From positions 1 through 64,000 of the forward strand of contig CAZDGK010000001.1 of assembly GCA_964505035.1 (NCBI GenBank): a stretch of 64,000 nt of DNA, written 5' to 3'. A program made the translations under genes and the position numbers. The DNA comes from CAZDGK01 sp964505035. Lineage in GTDB: Bacteria; Patescibacteriota; Saccharimonadia; UBA4664. Below the pieces are notes generated by a model. It was not told the DNA's origin and searched no databases. It was given only the letters and a program-made list of their open reading frames with translations. How positions within the stretch are numbered: the first letter of the stretch is position 1; each line of letters begins with the position of its first letter. This document shows positions 17,021-26,754 of this stretch, piece after piece.

Positions 17021-18208
17021 ATGGTTAAGGCCGCTTCTACTCCCGCCACAGCCAGCGCAATCCAGCTCAGTGCCTGGGCAATAATTGTGCTTACGGTCAT
17101 CGCCGGCGCTGCCACCCTGCTCATGCCGGCGCCGGCTGGCCAATCTGCCGGCACCTTCCACGGTGAGTTCGCCACCTCACTGATGGTCGTAGTACTCAAT
17201 TTGGGCGCTGCCGCCTTATTCCTGGTCAGCCTGGGCGGCTTCAGCGCCAAGCTCAAATTAGCCTACGTAGCCATGTGTGCCGCCTTCGTGGCTCAGAGTA
17301 TCGGCTTCGTCCAAATCCCGTTGCTCAGTATTGCAGGCGAGCTCGGTTCGGCTTGGGTCAAGCAAGGCTGGGTGGTGCTGCCGTTCCTGTCCAGCGCCCT
17401 ACTGACCTATTTTGGCGTCCGCGGGTTTGCCCGGTTATTTGGGGTGCGCGGGTGGCTGACATCCATCAGCCTCACTCAAGCAATCGTGGTCGCGGTAGCG
17501 GTCCTGCTCACGTTTATGCCGCACGCACCCTGGCACGAGTCCGAATTTTCCTTCGATGCCACCATCGCGCTCGAAGTCATTTCAGGGCTGGAGTGCACCT
17601 TTGCCGCCATGCTGGCCTTTCAGGTCAGTCGCCAGTCTAGCCAGCTCTACAAGCTACCGATGCAGCTCCTTACTGCCGGGCTCATTAGCGAGATTGCTAG
17701 CGTCCTCATCCAGGTACCGGCAGCTTTCCTGCTCACCAACGGTCTCGACTTGACGGCCAATGGCACAGCCATCGCGCCCCAAGTTGTCGGTGGAGTTATC
17801 TTGGTCTGGGCGGCGGTAGCCTTCCATGGCGTGCCATCGCGAGAACAAGCCGCTCTGCCGAGCGCAGTCTCAGAAGCCGGCCGGACCGCCCTCGACGCCG
17901 TGATGAGCCTGGCCAGCCTTGTCTCCGCGCCCGCCGGTATCGAATCATCCAGTGAGACACTGCGAGTAATTACCTCCAATCTCCAGCCCGGTCAGGCCAT
18001 TTCGCCCGAGGACGAGGACCGTCTGGCGCAATGTTATCTCGCCATCGAGAGCTACCTGGACAAGCGCGAGTTGGTCAGGCCTCAGCCGGTCGCCGCCATG
18101 CGCAACCGCACCGAGCTGGTATATGGCGAGGCGCTCACCCAGTCTAAGTTTTGGCAGACCGTTCGCCAGACTCCTCCAGGTGCCGGACCCGCCCTCTCCA
18201 GCGCGTAG
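17021..18208 (+). CDS. Polytopic membrane protein, unknown family
   Basis: 395 aa. About seven to eight hydrophobic helices lie between residues 17 and 270. A soluble C-terminal region of about 120 aa follows (AVSEAGRTALDAVMSL, SPEDEDRLAQCYLAIESYLDKRELV) and is predicted helical. The topology resembles an N-terminal sensor or transport module with a cytoplasmic tail resembling a dimerisation helix, but no kinase domain follows. It is transcribed from a leaderless extended -10 promoter. Confidence 0.6.
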   Translation: MVKAASTPATASAIQLSAWAIIVLTVIAGAATLLMPAPAGQSAGTFHGEFATSLMVVVLNLGAAALFLVSLGGFSAKLKLAYVAMCAAFVAQSIGFVQIPLLSIAGELGSAWVKQGWVVLPFLSSALLTYFGVRGFARLFGVRGWLTSISLTQAIVVAVAVLLTFMPHAPWHESEFSFDATIALEVISGLECTFAAMLAFQVSRQSSQLYKLPMQLLTAGLISEIASVLIQVPAAFLLTNGLDLTANGTAIAPQVVGGVILVWAAVAFHGVPSREQAALPSAVSEAGRTALDAVMSLASLVSAPAGIESSSETLRVITSNLQPGQAISPEDEDRLAQCYLAIESYLDKRELVRPQPVAAMRNRTELVYGEALTQSKFWQTVRQTPPGAGPALSSA

Positions 18209-18279
18209 TCGATTATTTACAAAGCCAGTAAAAAAGTTTAATATAGGCAAGTCCAGTCCCAACTCCATAGGAGTGGCCC

Positions 18280-18636
18280 ATGAATCTACACATGTTCAAC
18301 ACCGAGGACGGCTACGCGCTCTGGGGCGCGTTCCTGACCGGCACTCACAACGACGGCGATGGCGGCATTCACATCTACGAGTGGTGGTTCACCATCGCCC
18401 GCACCGAGGAAGAGGCCCGTAAGACCCTGGAGGGTCCGGCAGAGGCGCGCAAGGCGCGATTCAGCTGGCACGCGCACGATCCCGGCACCATCGAGTACCG
18501 GACCATCGGCCCGTCAGAGCTGGTCGTCTGCTGGCGTCTCCCCGTCGGCGACCACTACCTCAAGCCGGTGAAGCTGACGCATCCCAGCGCCAGCGGTCTC
18601 AACGTGACGGCCGCGCTGATCGACATGCGCAGCTAG
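18280..18636 (+). CDS. Small soluble protein, unknown (118 aa)
   Basis: The ATG follows TAGGAGTGG. It begins MNLHMFNTEDGYALWGAFLT; Trp/His/Glu-rich beta-like strands (HIYEWWFTIARTEEEARKTL) follow. No signal or membrane segment. Bounded downstream by a terminator at 18648. Not recognised. Confidence 0.6.
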   Translation: MNLHMFNTEDGYALWGAFLTGTHNDGDGGIHIYEWWFTIARTEEEARKTLEGPAEARKARFSWHAHDPGTIEYRTIGPSELVVCWRLPVGDHYLKPVKLTHPSASGLNVTAALIDMRS

Positions 18637-18647
18637 TCACCACAGTG

Positions 18648-18682
18648 GCGGTAGCTGAACATCTCAGCTGCCGCTATTTATT
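18648..18682 (+). terminator. Rho-independent terminator
   Basis: GCGGTAGCTGA (18648-18658) pairs with TCAGCTGCCGC (18664-18674; one G-U), followed by TATTTATTTT. Confidence 0.85.
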
Positions 18683-18703
18683 TTAGGTTTTAGTCAAACA
18701 AGG

Positions 18704-18731
18704 TTGACACACCCCAGCAGCTTGCTACACT
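18704..18731 (+). promoter_or_regulatory. Consensus promoter of the SET-domain gene
   Basis: TTGACA (18704-18709), 16-nt spacer, TACACT (18726-18731), then 6 nt to GTG 18738. Leaderless. Confidence 0.75.
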
Positions 18732-18737
18732 GTCGTG

Positions 18738-19187
18738 GTGACAAAAATCACTGAGTTCTCGTTCGAGATCCGTTACACCGGCAACCCTCAGATCGGCAGC
18801 GGCGTGTTCGCCACTCACTCCATCGAGGCGGGCGCCATCATCCCCGGCGGCATATTGCTGCCCAGGCGCTCAGACTGCCGCGTGCTCCACGAATCCGACT
18901 TCCCGTCGGGGCTCAAGCACTTCACCAAGTACTGCGTCGCCAAGGACGTCGACGAGTGGTACTGCCCATGGGACTTTGCTCGCATGGAAAACGGCTGGCG
19001 ACTCAACCACGCCGACGAGCATGCCCAGGATCCAGCCGCCCAGCCGAGCCTCCGAATTGGCCCAGACTGGGAGCTGGAAGTCGTGCGGTTCATCGCCGCC
19101 GACGACGAAGTGCGCTGCGACTACAACCAGTTCGGCGAACCAATCCGCCGGCGCAAGCCCTACTACTACAAGGGCGTAGTAGACTAG
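18738..19187 (+). CDS. SET-domain protein
   Basis: 149 aa from GTG 18738; an upstream in-frame GTG at 18735 is less likely given the promoter spacing. SET hallmarks: G-S-G-V-F-A-T near 18-24 and IEAGAII (entry strands), NGWRLNHA (the N-H pseudoknot, usually R-x-x-NH), and a final AADDEVRCDYNQ (equivalent of GEE-L-x-x-DY). SET proteins are S-adenosylmethionine-dependent lysine methyltransferases; the substrate here is unknown, and ribosomal or DNA-binding proteins are possible. Terminator follows at 19207. Confidence 0.75.
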   Translation: MTKITEFSFEIRYTGNPQIGSGVFATHSIEAGAIIPGGILLPRRSDCRVLHESDFPSGLKHFTKYCVAKDVDEWYCPWDFARMENGWRLNHADEHAQDPAAQPSLRIGPDWELEVVRFIAADDEVRCDYNQFGEPIRRRKPYYYKGVVD

Positions 19188-19206
19188 GCGCGCCGCCCCC
19201 AAACTT

Positions 19207-19243
19207 GCCCGTCCGGTATTCATCCGGGCGGGCCATTTCTTTT
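19207..19243 (+). terminator. Rho-independent terminator
   Basis: GCCCGTCCGG (19207-19216) pairs with CCGGGCGGGC (19224-19233), followed by CATTTCTTTT. The next promoter's -10 begins 3 nt later. Confidence 0.85.
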
Positions 19244-19245
19244 GC

Positions 19246-19251
19246 TACAAT
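19246..19251 (+). promoter_or_regulatory. -10 hexamer, leaderless GTG gene
   Basis: TGC-TACAAT (extended -10) ends 6 nt before GTG 19258. Confidence 0.65.
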
Positions 19252-19257
19252 ACTCTT

Positions 19258-20091
19258 GTGCTTATTAAGCGATTATCAATCACCGCGCTCGCCTGCCTCG
19301 CATTCTTAGCTACCACTGGCTCCATCCAGGCCGCCACCAATGCCTTGGCTCAGATCTTTACCGCCAGCAGTGCTAAGGGCAAGATCGTAGCCGGTGCGCT
19401 TGTTAGCGCCCAGCCGGGTGCGTCTGGTAGTGTCGAGCTGGCCGATGCCGCCACCGCCGACCGGCTCGTAGGCATAGCAGCCCAGGATGCCGTACTGGTC
19501 ATCACGGGCAACACCTCGGCCGCCTCAGCATCCGCCAGCCAAGTTCAGGTTGTCCTAAGCGGCTCGGCCAGCGTGCTCGTCAGCGACCTGAATGGCTCCA
19601 TCAAAGCCGGCGACCGCATCACCGCCTCGCCAATCGCCGGCGTGGGCATGCGGGCAGGTGGCAGTAGCCAGATTGTCGGCATTGCCCAGACCGATCTCAA
19701 AACCGCCACCGCCGCTACCCGCAGCATCACCGATGTGCATGGCGCCAGCCACAGCGTGCACGTCGGCAACGTCCAGCTGCAAGTCGGCATCGGCAGCTAC
19801 CAGGCACCCGGCAGCAACTACCTGCCGCCAGCCCTGCAGAGCCTGGCAGACAGCATCGCCGGCCGGTCCGTCTCGCTAGCCCGCATTATCATCTGCAGCC
19901 TGCTGCTGCTAGTGGCGCTGGTTAGCGTAGGCGTCCTCATCTTCACCGCCACGCGCTTTGCCATGATCGCGCTAGGTCGCAACCCGCTGGCGGCTTCCGG
20001 CATCCGCAAGAGCCTCTACCAAGTCATCTTTGTATCGGTCGTCATCGTCGGTGGGGCCTTGCTCGCCAGCTACATTGTCCTGACGCTTTAG
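19258..20091 (+). CDS. Secreted/anchored surface protein with two C-terminal TM helices
   Basis: 277 aa, GTG start. Signal peptide about 1-24 (LACLAFLATTGSIQA). The extracellular region (25-195) is rich in Ala/Ser/Thr/Gly, with a segment KAGDRITASPIAGVGMRAG of the kind found beside autoproteolytic or fibre-type tail domains. Two TM helices (about 205-228 and 250-275) end the protein. It lies 81 nt before a larger fibre-like gene with its own ribosome site, so they probably form a surface-structure operon. Confidence 0.65.
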   Translation: MLIKRLSITALACLAFLATTGSIQAATNALAQIFTASSAKGKIVAGALVSAQPGASGSVELADAATADRLVGIAAQDAVLVITGNTSAASASASQVQVVLSGSASVLVSDLNGSIKAGDRITASPIAGVGMRAGGSSQIVGIAQTDLKTATAATRSITDVHGASHSVHVGNVQLQVGIGSYQAPGSNYLPPALQSLADSIAGRSVSLARIIICSLLLLVALVSVGVLIFTATRFAMIALGRNPLAASGIRKSLYQVIFVSVVIVGGALLASYIVLTL

Positions 20092-20172
20092 CAGTGCCCA
20101 AAGCGGTTGCCTCAGGCCACACCTTAAGGTTAAGCTTAAGAGGAAACGTGACGAGGAGTAGCCGCGCCATCC

Positions 20173-22227
20173 ATGGCCAATGAACGCTTCATGGATATCA
20201 CCCCGCCAACCAGCAGCCAGCCGCTGCCGGGCGCTCAGGTATTGCCCGACCAGCCACCCACCTGGCCAGGTCTCGCGACCGTCCCGACGCCGCCGCCGAG
20301 CTTGCCGCCCCGCCGAGGGCTGTCGCTCAAGACCATCGTGCTGATTGCCGGCGCGGTCGTGGTGGCTGGCGGCACCGTCGCCGCTATCCTGCTGCGCGCC
20401 AACCGGCCCACCTCCACACAGGCCGGCGACTTCAAGTCCGTCCAGCTGTCACTGGCCGATCTCGCCTCCAATCCCGGCGCGACCGGCCTGATTGGCGCTA
20501 GCCTGCAGGTCAATGGCCGGCTCAACCTGTCCGACTCAGTCGTCTTTAACCCCTCCACCCAGCCCACTTCTCCCGTCGCCGGTCAGCTCTACTACGACCA
20601 GACCGCCAACCAGCTGGCGTTTTACAATGGCCAGGGCTACCTCAACCTGGGCGCCACCACCAACAACACCACCAACGTCACCAATGTGCTGACCGGCGGC
20701 GGCGCTGGCGTCAAACTGCAGGCTACCACCCCCGGCACGCCTCAAACCGGCCACCTGGCCATCACCGGCACTGCCATCGTCGGCACGCTTAGCACCAATA
20801 TCATCGACGGGGGAACCGCCAAGCCGCTCTTCCTGAACCCCGTCTCCGTCAGCACTGCGCCCACCCCCGCTGGCATCCCGGTGCACATCGGCCTGGATGT
20901 ACCCGGCGCCACCACCGAGGCCAGCCCCGGTTGGCAAGACGGTATGAATGCCCAGAAAGTCACCATGGGCGCCGACGGCGGCAAACTCCAGTCCATGAGC
21001 GTTATGTACGTGGGCGGCGCGCCCACCGACCACGTCCAGTTTGCCGTCTACGATGACGACGGCGACGTCCCCAGCAAACCCGGCAGCCGCCTCGCCGCCA
21101 GCGCCATCGTTAGTCTGGTGCCCGACGGCTGGGCCACCGCCACACTGCCGTCCATCACCCTCAGCCCCAACACCACCTACTGGCTAGCCGTCAACACCGA
21201 CTCCACCACCGCCCGTCGCACCGTCAACGGCGGCGCCCAGAATTATTGCTACGTCTTCAAGCCCTTTGGCGCCATGCCCGACCCGTTTAGTGCACCTGGC
21301 TGCTTTGGCGGCGACCTGACCTACCCGCTCTACGCCACCTACACCACCCTCGGCGGCACAGCCGGCGCTATCAACCAGGCCCAAATGACCCTCGACCCGG
21401 CCAGCGGCGTGCTTATCCGCAACCCCATCGACAACGACACCGCTTTCCAAATCCAGAACTCGCTCGGCTCCAGCACCATCTTTAACGTCGATGTCGCCAA
21501 TGGCCGCGTCGCCATTGGCAAGCTCAATGCCAGCTACAAACTCGACATCTCCGGCGGCGATGCCAACCTATCGCTCAGCCGCTCCCTGCGCTTTGGCGGC
21601 CAGCAAACCCTCACCGTCACCAATACCGGCATTACCGCCCTCACCAACCTCAGCGGGGGCGGCACCGTGCGCGTTCAGGGCGACAGCTTCTCCGTCCAGG
21701 ACCGCAGCGCCACCCACGCCAACCTCACCATCAATAACCTGACCGGCGCCACCACCTTCTCCAACGTCAGTGATTCCACCGGCGCCTTCCAGGTTCAAAA
21801 CGCCGGCAGCACCACCGTCTTTAACGTCGACACCACCAATGCCGTCGTCACGGTCACCACCCTCGTCACCGGCAACATCACGGTAAACGGCCATCTCATC
21901 ACCGGTGGCACAGCGCCCGGCATTGCCGCCGGCGCCGCCGCCTGCACCACCCCCACCGTCAGCCTCATCGGCACCGATACCGCCGGCAGCATCACCATCA
22001 CCACCGGCACTGGTTGTGCGGCCAGTGGCACGCTAGCCACCATCACCTTTGCCGCCGCCTTTGGGGCTGCCCCGCACATCGTGACCACTCCCGGCAATGC
22101 TGCCGCCCTGGCTCTCGGCGCCTACATCGACAACGCTACCGTCTCGACCACCAGCTTCAAGATCGCCACCGGGACCACGCCTTCCAGCACCACGAGTTAC
22201 CAATGGAATTACCTCGTCGCCCAGTAA
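20173..22227 (+). CDS. Large membrane-anchored fibre/tail-like surface protein
   Basis: 684 aa. A cytoplasmic Pro-rich N-terminus is followed by one TM helix (about 50-72) and a long extracellular region. Recurrent units FQIQNSLGSSTIFNVDVANGR / FQVQNAGSTTVFNVDTTNA resemble phage tail-fibre and trimeric-adhesin repeats. A middle region (about 255-400) has a beta-sandwich look (VQFAVYDDDGDVPSKPG, NTTYWLAVNTDS). The C-terminus holds ACTTPTVSLIGTDTAGSITI. A role in host-cell attachment is plausible but inferred. GAGGAG lies upstream of the ATG. Confidence 0.7.
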   Translation: MANERFMDITPPTSSQPLPGAQVLPDQPPTWPGLATVPTPPPSLPPRRGLSLKTIVLIAGAVVVAGGTVAAILLRANRPTSTQAGDFKSVQLSLADLASNPGATGLIGASLQVNGRLNLSDSVVFNPSTQPTSPVAGQLYYDQTANQLAFYNGQGYLNLGATTNNTTNVTNVLTGGGAGVKLQATTPGTPQTGHLAITGTAIVGTLSTNIIDGGTAKPLFLNPVSVSTAPTPAGIPVHIGLDVPGATTEASPGWQDGMNAQKVTMGADGGKLQSMSVMYVGGAPTDHVQFAVYDDDGDVPSKPGSRLAASAIVSLVPDGWATATLPSITLSPNTTYWLAVNTDSTTARRTVNGGAQNYCYVFKPFGAMPDPFSAPGCFGGDLTYPLYATYTTLGGTAGAINQAQMTLDPASGVLIRNPIDNDTAFQIQNSLGSSTIFNVDVANGRVAIGKLNASYKLDISGGDANLSLSRSLRFGGQQTLTVTNTGITALTNLSGGGTVRVQGDSFSVQDRSATHANLTINNLTGATTFSNVSDSTGAFQVQNAGSTTVFNVDTTNAVVTVTTLVTGNITVNGHLITGGTAPGIAAGAAACTTPTVSLIGTDTAGSITITTGTGCAASGTLATITFAAAFGAAPHIVTTPGNAAALALGAYIDNATVSTTSFKIATGTTPSSTTSYQWNYLVAQ

Positions 22228-22287
22228 TCTGATACGATGGTCCAGACAATAATAATTGTCACAGCCTAGACCGAAAGGCGTGTATCC

Positions 22288-22788
22288 GTGTTGCCAACAT
22301 CAGAACCAACACTCGTATCTGTTGCCAGAATCCCTAATGTGGCAATTGTCACCAAGGATCTGCTAACAGCCCATCAGCGACTCATGGCCACTTACGACCC
22401 AAGCAACCCGCCCAAGGTAGTCAATCTAAGGCAGATGATCCGCGATCCCAACACTGTCATGTTGGTGGCTATCGCCGGACCACAACCCAAAGGACGAGCC
22501 GCCTGGGTTACCCTAAAAGGAGCCGACATTGTCGGCAGCCTGACGCTTATCATCAACCGGACGCTCACCCAAACCGTGGGCTTCATACCGCACGTAGTGG
22601 TCGATCCAGCTCGCCAAAACGAGGGGATTGGCACCATGCTGGTTCGGGAAGCCCTCAGGGAGAGCAGGGGACGCGGCGTCACCAGAGTTGAGCTAACCTC
22701 GGGCCGAGATAAGCCAGCCGCCAATCACGTCTACGCCAAACTGGGGTTTCAGTTGCACGAAACCAACAACTGGCGCTACATCCTGTAG
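22288..22788 (+). CDS. GNAT-family N-acetyltransferase
   Basis: 166 aa, GTG start after GAAAGG. The acetyl-CoA-binding motif is visible: VVVDPARQNEGIGTMLVREAL (Q/R-x-x-G-x-G/A) followed by RVELTSG and a late Y-x-K-LGF. Substrate unknown. Single-gene unit ending in a hairpin at 22809. Confidence 0.88.
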   Translation: MLPTSEPTLVSVARIPNVAIVTKDLLTAHQRLMATYDPSNPPKVVNLRQMIRDPNTVMLVAIAGPQPKGRAAWVTLKGADIVGSLTLIINRTLTQTVGFIPHVVVDPARQNEGIGTMLVREALRESRGRGVTRVELTSGRDKPAANHVYAKLGFQLHETNNWRYIL

Positions 22789-22808
22789 CCCATCAGCTCA
22801 ACATTACC

Positions 22809-22834
22809 GGCCGGGCACCCTTGCGTGCTCGGCC
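22809..22834. terminator. Terminator-like hairpin between convergent genes
   Basis: GGCCGGGCAC (22809-22818) pairs with GTGCTCGGCC (22825-22834). Confidence 0.7.
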
Positions 22835-22858
22835 GCTACCTTTAAGGCCTCAAGGCCG

Positions 22859-23395
22859 TCAGATCTCCAGCTCGGTGCAGCTACCAGGCTCCACCTCGAG
22901 CTTCCAAGTCTCCTCGTTGGACATCCCGCGCACCACAGCCAGTATCGAGTACACCACCCACTGCGATGTCACCACCAGCACAGCGTCATAGGACCGGGTA
23001 CGCAATTCATCAATAAAACTACCCGCACGTACCTTGATGTCCTCAATCGACTCACCGCCGTTGAAGCGGGCCGTCCAGCGATTCGGCGCCGCCTCGAGCG
23101 CGTCCTTGAGCTCCTTGAATGGCCGGCCCTCAAACCCAGAGCGATGCTCATCCAGCCGCCGGTCAATCTCAATGGGCAGGTGATGAAACTGGTTAATAAT
23201 CTCGGCCGTCTGCCGCGTTCGCTTCAGTTCTGACGCCATGATCCTGTCCAGCTGCACATCCTTTAGCCGCCTAGCCACAGCTTCAGCCTGCTCAATACCC
23301 ACTGCCGTCAGGTGTACATCCACCGCCGGGTCGTAGTTGCATATATGCAGGTCGTTATAATTGGTGCGGCCGTGCCGGACCAGATAGAGTTTCAT
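22859..23395 (-). CDS. Histidine phosphatase (phosphoglycerate-mutase-like)
   Basis: 178 aa from the leaderless ATG (-10 TATGAT, 6 nt). It starts MKLYLVRHGRTNYND with the catalytic RHG motif. ASELKRTRQTAEII, a central GES-IED region and the late VVTSQWVV follow; in the last, the usual second catalytic His (V-x-H-G/x) is replaced by Gln (SQW). It is probably a broad-specificity or sugar phosphatase; the missing second His may lower activity. Confidence 0.8.
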   Translation of the reverse strand: MKLYLVRHGRTNYNDLHICNYDPAVDVHLTAVGIEQAEAVARRLKDVQLDRIMASELKRTRQTAEIINQFHHLPIEIDRRLDEHRSGFEGRPFKELKDALEAAPNRWTARFNGGESIEDIKVRAGSFIDELRTRSYDAVLVVTSQWVVYSILAVVRGMSNEETWKLEVEPGSCTELEI

Positions 23396-23401
23396 AGCTT
23401 C

Positions 23402-23407
23402 ATCATA
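23402..23407 (-). promoter_or_regulatory. -10 of leaderless phosphatase gene
   Basis: Minus-strand TATGAT ends 6 nt before the ATG whose first base is 23395. Confidence 0.6.
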
Positions 23408-23441
23408 GCGGCTCCCACTGCACAGCACCACCTAGGCAAAC

Positions 23442-23450
23442 TGCTACAAT
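23442..23450 (+). promoter_or_regulatory. Extended -10, leaderless DUF2127 gene
   Basis: TGC-TACAAT ends 6 nt before ATG 23457. It lies back to back with the phosphatase promoter. Confidence 0.65.
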
Positions 23451-23456
23451 AGCTCT

Positions 23457-23948
23457 ATGAGCAATTGGTACCGTCCAACTACCGGCATCGACAAGCTGTT
23501 TGAAGGCGGCCTCATCATCAAAGGTTTCACTGGTCTGCTGGAGTTCTCCGCTGGCTTGGCGCTCGTGTTTGTGCGGCCCGACACCATTAGTCGGTTCGTC
23601 GCCACGCTCACTCAGCCCGAGCTAGCCGAGGACCCTCGCGATCGTCTCGTGCACTACCTCATGCAGTCGGTGCGCGAGCTAGGCGGCACCAGCCGGGCGT
23701 TTCTCATCGCCTACCTCTGGGTACATGCTGCCGTCAAGCTCATTGCCGTCATTGGCCTGCTCCGCAACCACCTCTGGGCCTATCCGTTTTCGCTCATTAC
23801 GCTCGGCCTGCTGATGCTCTACCAGGTCTATAGCATCATCTTCGTTAGCCCGTCCTTACTGATGATTGGCCTCACCTTGTTTGACGTCGTCGTGCTCTGG
23901 CTCATCTGGCATGAGTACGGCATTATGCGTCTCCGCCTCAAGCCATAA
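23457..23948 (+). CDS. DUF2127-type membrane protein
   Basis: 163 aa with four hydrophobic segments (about 20-40, 78-100, 104-123, 128-150). The opening G-I-D-K-LFEGGLIIKGFTGLLEF and the late LTLFDVVVLWLIWHEY fit the DUF2127 family of small integral membrane proteins of unknown role. The start is leaderless. Confidence 0.8.
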   Translation: MSNWYRPTTGIDKLFEGGLIIKGFTGLLEFSAGLALVFVRPDTISRFVATLTQPELAEDPRDRLVHYLMQSVRELGGTSRAFLIAYLWVHAAVKLIAVIGLLRNHLWAYPFSLITLGLLMLYQVYSIIFVSPSLLMIGLTLFDVVVLWLIWHEYGIMRLRLKP

Positions 23949-23975
23949 CTCTTGTGCTTACACCAATCCGCCAGC

Positions 23976-23981
23976 TATCAT
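23976..23981 (+). promoter_or_regulatory. -10 for leaderless membrane-protein gene
   Basis: TATCAT ends 7 nt before ATG 23989. TTGTGC lies 18 nt upstream of it. Confidence 0.5.
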
Positions 23982-23988
23982 TGAGCTA

Positions 23989-24753
23989 ATGCTCAAGACA
24001 TTACTCCGCATCCGCATCAGCCTCATCAGCGCGCTGCTGCTCTGCCTGTTTGGCGCAGTCGTGCTCTTCTTGCCTCAGATGAAGCTCACCGCCGGCCAAT
24101 TGGCCCTCTTCTCCGTCAACTCATTCCTCTTCGGCTACTATTTCGCACCACTCCTCTCGGCGCAGAAGTCACGAGTCGCCGCCCTCATTACCACCATCCG
24201 CCAGGAGCAAATGGTCATCCTCGACGTCCTCACCCAGTCACACTTGCTCAGTGATCGCATCCGCCATCAGCTCAAGATCCGGCTGCGCGTCTATCTCGAG
24301 AGCATTCTGGCCAACGACAAAGTCAGTGCCGACAACCGCTTCTACGACGAGCTGCTCTATTTCATCAAGCAGGTCAAGGGCGAGGACGCTGGGGTAGCAG
24401 GCACCATCTATGACCGCATCTGCAAAACCCAGGCCAACCGTGACGCCATGAACAACCTCTTCGCCGCCAAGGTTTACAGCCACGAATGGCTAGTCGCCAC
24501 GGTACTATGGGGCATCACCTTATTTTTTGCCCTCCAGACCGATTATGGCCACAATCCGTTCTTCGGATTAATGCTTGTGATTCTCGCTACCGGCCTCACT
24601 CTGCTCATGGTAATCATGGTCAAGTTTGCCACGCTCACACACAAGGAGGCCAAGCGCATGTGGCAGCCACTGCGTGACCTGCTCAAAAATCATTTCGAGG
24701 ATGTCACAGCCGACGAAGTCCAGGCCATGCGTCATCGCATCAACCAAGCTTAG
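23989..24753 (+). CDS. Four-helix membrane protein, unknown (254 aa)
   Basis: Two N-terminal TM helices (about 8-30 and 36-57), a long charged cytoplasmic helical domain (about 60-160), and two TM helices (about 167-186 and 192-212), then a basic tail. The 2TM-helical-2TM layout resembles DUF4239-type bestrophin-like proteins, but the match is by topology only. The start at 23989 is chosen by promoter spacing; a longer frame overlaps the previous gene. Confidence 0.6.
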   Translation: MLKTLLRIRISLISALLLCLFGAVVLFLPQMKLTAGQLALFSVNSFLFGYYFAPLLSAQKSRVAALITTIRQEQMVILDVLTQSHLLSDRIRHQLKIRLRVYLESILANDKVSADNRFYDELLYFIKQVKGEDAGVAGTIYDRICKTQANRDAMNNLFAAKVYSHEWLVATVLWGITLFFALQTDYGHNPFFGLMLVILATGLTLLMVIMVKFATLTHKEAKRMWQPLRDLLKNHFEDVTADEVQAMRHRINQA

Positions 24754-24787
24754 TTAGCCCACAACCGGCCAGCGCGGCGCTTTAAGT

Positions 24788-24796
24788 TGCTATAAT
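24788..24796 (+). promoter_or_regulatory. Consensus extended -10 of the 41-aa peptide gene
   Basis: TGC-TATAAT (perfect -10 with extension) ends 7 nt before ATG 24804. Confidence 0.75.
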
Positions 24797-24803
24797 AGCT
24801 GGT

Positions 24804-24929
24804 ATGAATGTTGTGCATAGCCTGCTTACGCTAATCGTCAGCTTTTTCGACACCCTCATTACCTTGCTCAAGGCTTTTCTGGATGCGCTACAGAGCTTGT
24901 TGCACGGCTTAGTCAACTTGGTGCCGTAG
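24804..24929 (+). CDS. Small amphipathic hydrophobic peptide (41 aa)
   Basis: Starts MNVVHSLLTLIVSFFDTLIT and ends HGLVNLVP. Leu/Val/Ile/Phe recur every 3-4 positions with only three charged residues (D16, K23, D27) and two His, so it should form one long amphipathic or membrane helix. In size and composition it recalls phenol-soluble modulins and the small pore-forming peptides of corynebacteria, without recognisable homology. Support comes from a consensus extended -10 promoter with leaderless spacing. It ends 17 nt before the convergent atpC stop. Confidence 0.55.
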   Translation: MNVVHSLLTLIVSFFDTLITLLKAFLDALQSLLHGLVNLVP

Positions 24930-24946
24930 CCAGGCAGGCGACAGAC

Positions 24947-26754
<1,808 letters not shown>

